Positions 62,755-64,000 of a stretch of DNA of 64,000 nt are shown here, piece by piece. This DNA is from Micromonospora vinacea (lineage in GTDB: Bacteria; Actinomycetota; Actinomycetes; Mycobacteriales; Micromonosporaceae): contig NZ_JADOTY010000001.1 in NCBI RefSeq assembly GCF_015751785.1, positions 1,984,001-2,048,000 on the forward strand. The letters run 5' to 3'. Positions within the stretch are counted from its first letter, which is position 1; the number at the start of each line of letters is the position of its first letter. The translations under genes and the position numbers were made by a program. Under the pieces are notes generated by a model. That model did no database searches. It was given only the letters and a program-made list of their open reading frames with translations, and was not told the DNA's origin.

Positions 62755-63614
62755 CCCACCCGGCCACCATCGAGGTGCTCCGCGCCGGCGCGCTCACCAC
62801 AGTGCAGGACCTGGGCCGGCCCGGCTGCGCGCACCTGGGCGTACCCCGGTCCGGTGCCCTCGACCCGGCCGCCCTGCGGCTGGCCAACCGACTGGTCGGC
62901 AATCCGGAGCACGCGGCCGGCCTGGAGATCACCCTGACCGGTTGCACGCTGCGGCTGACCCGGGCCACCACGGTGGCGGTCACCGGCGCCGAGGTCCCGA
63001 TCCAGGCGGGCGTTCGGCCCGGTGACACCGGTCGTCCGCTCAGCGTGCCGGCCGGGACGGTGCTGCGGATCGGTCCCGCCCGGCGGGGCGTACGGAGTTG
63101 GCTGGCGGTGGCGGGCGGTATCGACGTGTCACCGGTGCTCGGCAGCCGGTCCACCGACACCCTCTCCGGGCTCGGCCCGGCTCCGTTGCGCGACGGCGAC
63201 CAACTGCCGCTCGGCGAGCCGGTCGACTCACCCGCACCGGTGGACCTGACCGTGAGCCCCACGCCGCCTGAGGAGCTGCGTCTGCTGCTGGGCCCCGGTC
63301 CTCGCGAGGACTGGTTCACGCCTATCGCGTTCGACAGGCTCTTCGGCAGCGCGTACACCATCAGCCCGGTGAGCAACCGGGTCGGCGCGCGGCTCGCCGG
63401 CGCGGCCCTGCCCCGCGCGGTCGCCGGCGAACTCCCCAGCGAGGGCATCGTGCTCGGCGCGGTGCAGGTGCCCGCCGACGGACAACCCCTGATCTTCCTC
63501 GCCGATCACCCGACCACCGGTGGATACCCCGTCATCGGGGTGGTCACCGACGTGACAGCGCTCGCGCAGGCCCGGCCAGGTACTACCGTCAGATTCCATG
63601 GACCTCAACGCTGA
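62751..63614 (+). CDS. pxpC: PxpC, 5-oxoprolinase subunit C
   Basis: The 287-residue protein is the allophanate hydrolase subunit 2-like partner: ALTTVQDLGRPGCAHLGVPRSGALDPAALRLANRLVGN, RSWLAVAGGIDV and LPSEGIVLGAVQVPADGQPLIFLADHPTTGGYPVIGVV. GTG 62751 overlaps the pxpB stop. Confidence 0.96.
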   Translation: MTHPATIEVLRAGALTTVQDLGRPGCAHLGVPRSGALDPAALRLANRLVGNPEHAAGLEITLTGCTLRLTRATTVAVTGAEVPIQAGVRPGDTGRPLSVPAGTVLRIGPARRGVRSWLAVAGGIDVSPVLGSRSTDTLSGLGPAPLRDGDQLPLGEPVDSPAPVDLTVSPTPPEELRLLLGPGPREDWFTPIAFDRLFGSAYTISPVSNRVGARLAGAALPRAVAGELPSEGIVLGAVQVPADGQPLIFLADHPTTGGYPVIGVVTDVTALAQARPGTTVRFHGPQR

Positions 63615-64000
63615 CCTCGGCGAGGGATTCGGCATCTGGCGACTCGGCGACGACGAGGCGCTGCTGAGCCTCGTCACCTCCGCCAACGTCGCCTGCGGCT
63701 TCCACGGCGGCGACCCGTCCACCATGCGGCGGGTCTGCGAGGGCGCCGCGCGACGCGGGGTCGCGGTGGGCGCGCAGGTCGGCTACCGCGACCTGGCCGG
63801 CTTCGGCCGGCGGCACATCGCGTACGACTTCGCCGAGCTACGCGACGAGGTGACCTACCAGTTGGGGGCGCTGGACGCGTTCTGCCGGCTGTTCCGCACC
63901 CGGGTCCGCTACCTGAAGCCGCACGGCGCGCTGTACCACGCGGCCAGCACCGACGAGTCCCAGGCAGCGGCGGTGGTCGCCGCAGTCACCGATTACGACC
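63598..64000 (+). CDS. pxpA: PxpA (LamB/YcsF), 5-oxoprolinase subunit A, 5' part
   Basis: The ATG at 63598 lies inside pxpC (17-bp overlap). The visible 134 residues begin DLNADLGEGFGIWRLGDDEALL and include VTSANVACGFHGGDPSTMRR, VGAQVGYRDLAGFGRR and VRYLKPHGALYHAA, the metal-binding pattern of this family. The gene runs off the window end. The gene order pxpBCA is a compact operon. Confidence 0.96.
   Translation, partial: MDLNADLGEGFGIWRLGDDEALLSLVTSANVACGFHGGDPSTMRRVCEGAARRGVAVGAQVGYRDLAGFGRRHIAYDFAELRDEVTYQLGALDAFCRLFRTRVRYLKPHGALYHAASTDESQAAAVVAAVTDYD

Overview
The window is high-GC actinobacterial DNA and most likely comes from a Micromonosporaceae chromosome (Micromonospora or a close relative). 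The reasons are very strong third-position GC, frequent GTG starts and ATGA/GTGA overlaps, an XRE/DUF397 pair, F420-dependent enzymes, SigE-family sigma factor, DUF6458 proteins, and the Ser/Thr kinase-peptidoglycan locus that lies near the replication origin in actinobacteria. No origin, phage, insertion sequence or CRISPR array is visible.

Layout. 1-8.0 kb: the 3' part of a glutamate-cysteine ligase family gene, membrane proteins, two kinase-less PASTA proteins, and an XRE regulator overlapping its DUF397 partner. 8.2-11.8 kb: secreted subtilase with P domain, then a WecG/TagA glycosyltransferase coupled to a tyvelose-epimerase-like enzyme. 11.9-25.8 kb: tRNA-Leu, then fhaA-fhaB-pstP-rodA-pbpA-pknA-pknB-ydcF on the plus strand, facing a DUF881-sortase E-small membrane protein-trpG/pabA operon on the minus strand, then crgA. 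This is the growth and division signalling core: kinases, their phosphatase, two FHA readers, a SEDS polymerase and its class B PBP. 26-36.6 kb: an EtfD-like membrane Fe-S oxidoreductase, two CNNM/CorC proteins, two NlpC/P60 endopeptidases (the second behind a c-di-AMP riboswitch), a secreted amidase, dCTP deaminase and a PNPOx-fold protein.

36.8-55.2 kb is more accessory: tRNA-Gly, two solenoid-repeat proteins, a 2'-5' RNA ligase family protein, methyltransferase, S66 peptidase, F420-type oxidoreductase, an HxlR/NAD(P)-reductase divergent pair, a 1045-residue BTAD regulator facing a DrrAB-like ABC exporter, a sigma factor with a coupled beta-propeller membrane protein, then small enzymes (VOC, two DHFR-fold reductases, LLM oxidoreductase, ASCH, questin-oxidase-like, phosphoribosyltransferase). 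55.4-64 kb: RlpA-like protein, SpoIIE-type phosphatase, a FadE5-like acyl-CoA dehydrogenase, two DUF6458 proteins flanking a SixA-like phosphatase, a repeat-rich intergenic region, a hemolysin III-type membrane protein, and pxpB-pxpC-pxpA (5-oxoprolinase), cut by the window end.

The most interesting signals are regulatory. A near-identical 16-bp palindrome (GTTACY-N4-GGTAAC) lies upstream of both the EtfD-like and FadE5-like genes, 31 kb apart. Four heptamers at 11-12 bp period lie upstream of the DrrAB-like operon whose neighbour encodes a SARP/BTAD regulator. Short threonine motifs recur in cytoplasmic tails near the kinase locus. Two genes have their best start at a non-canonical codon (ATC and CTG). 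All positions come from reading the sequence; family names come from recognising motifs, without database searches.
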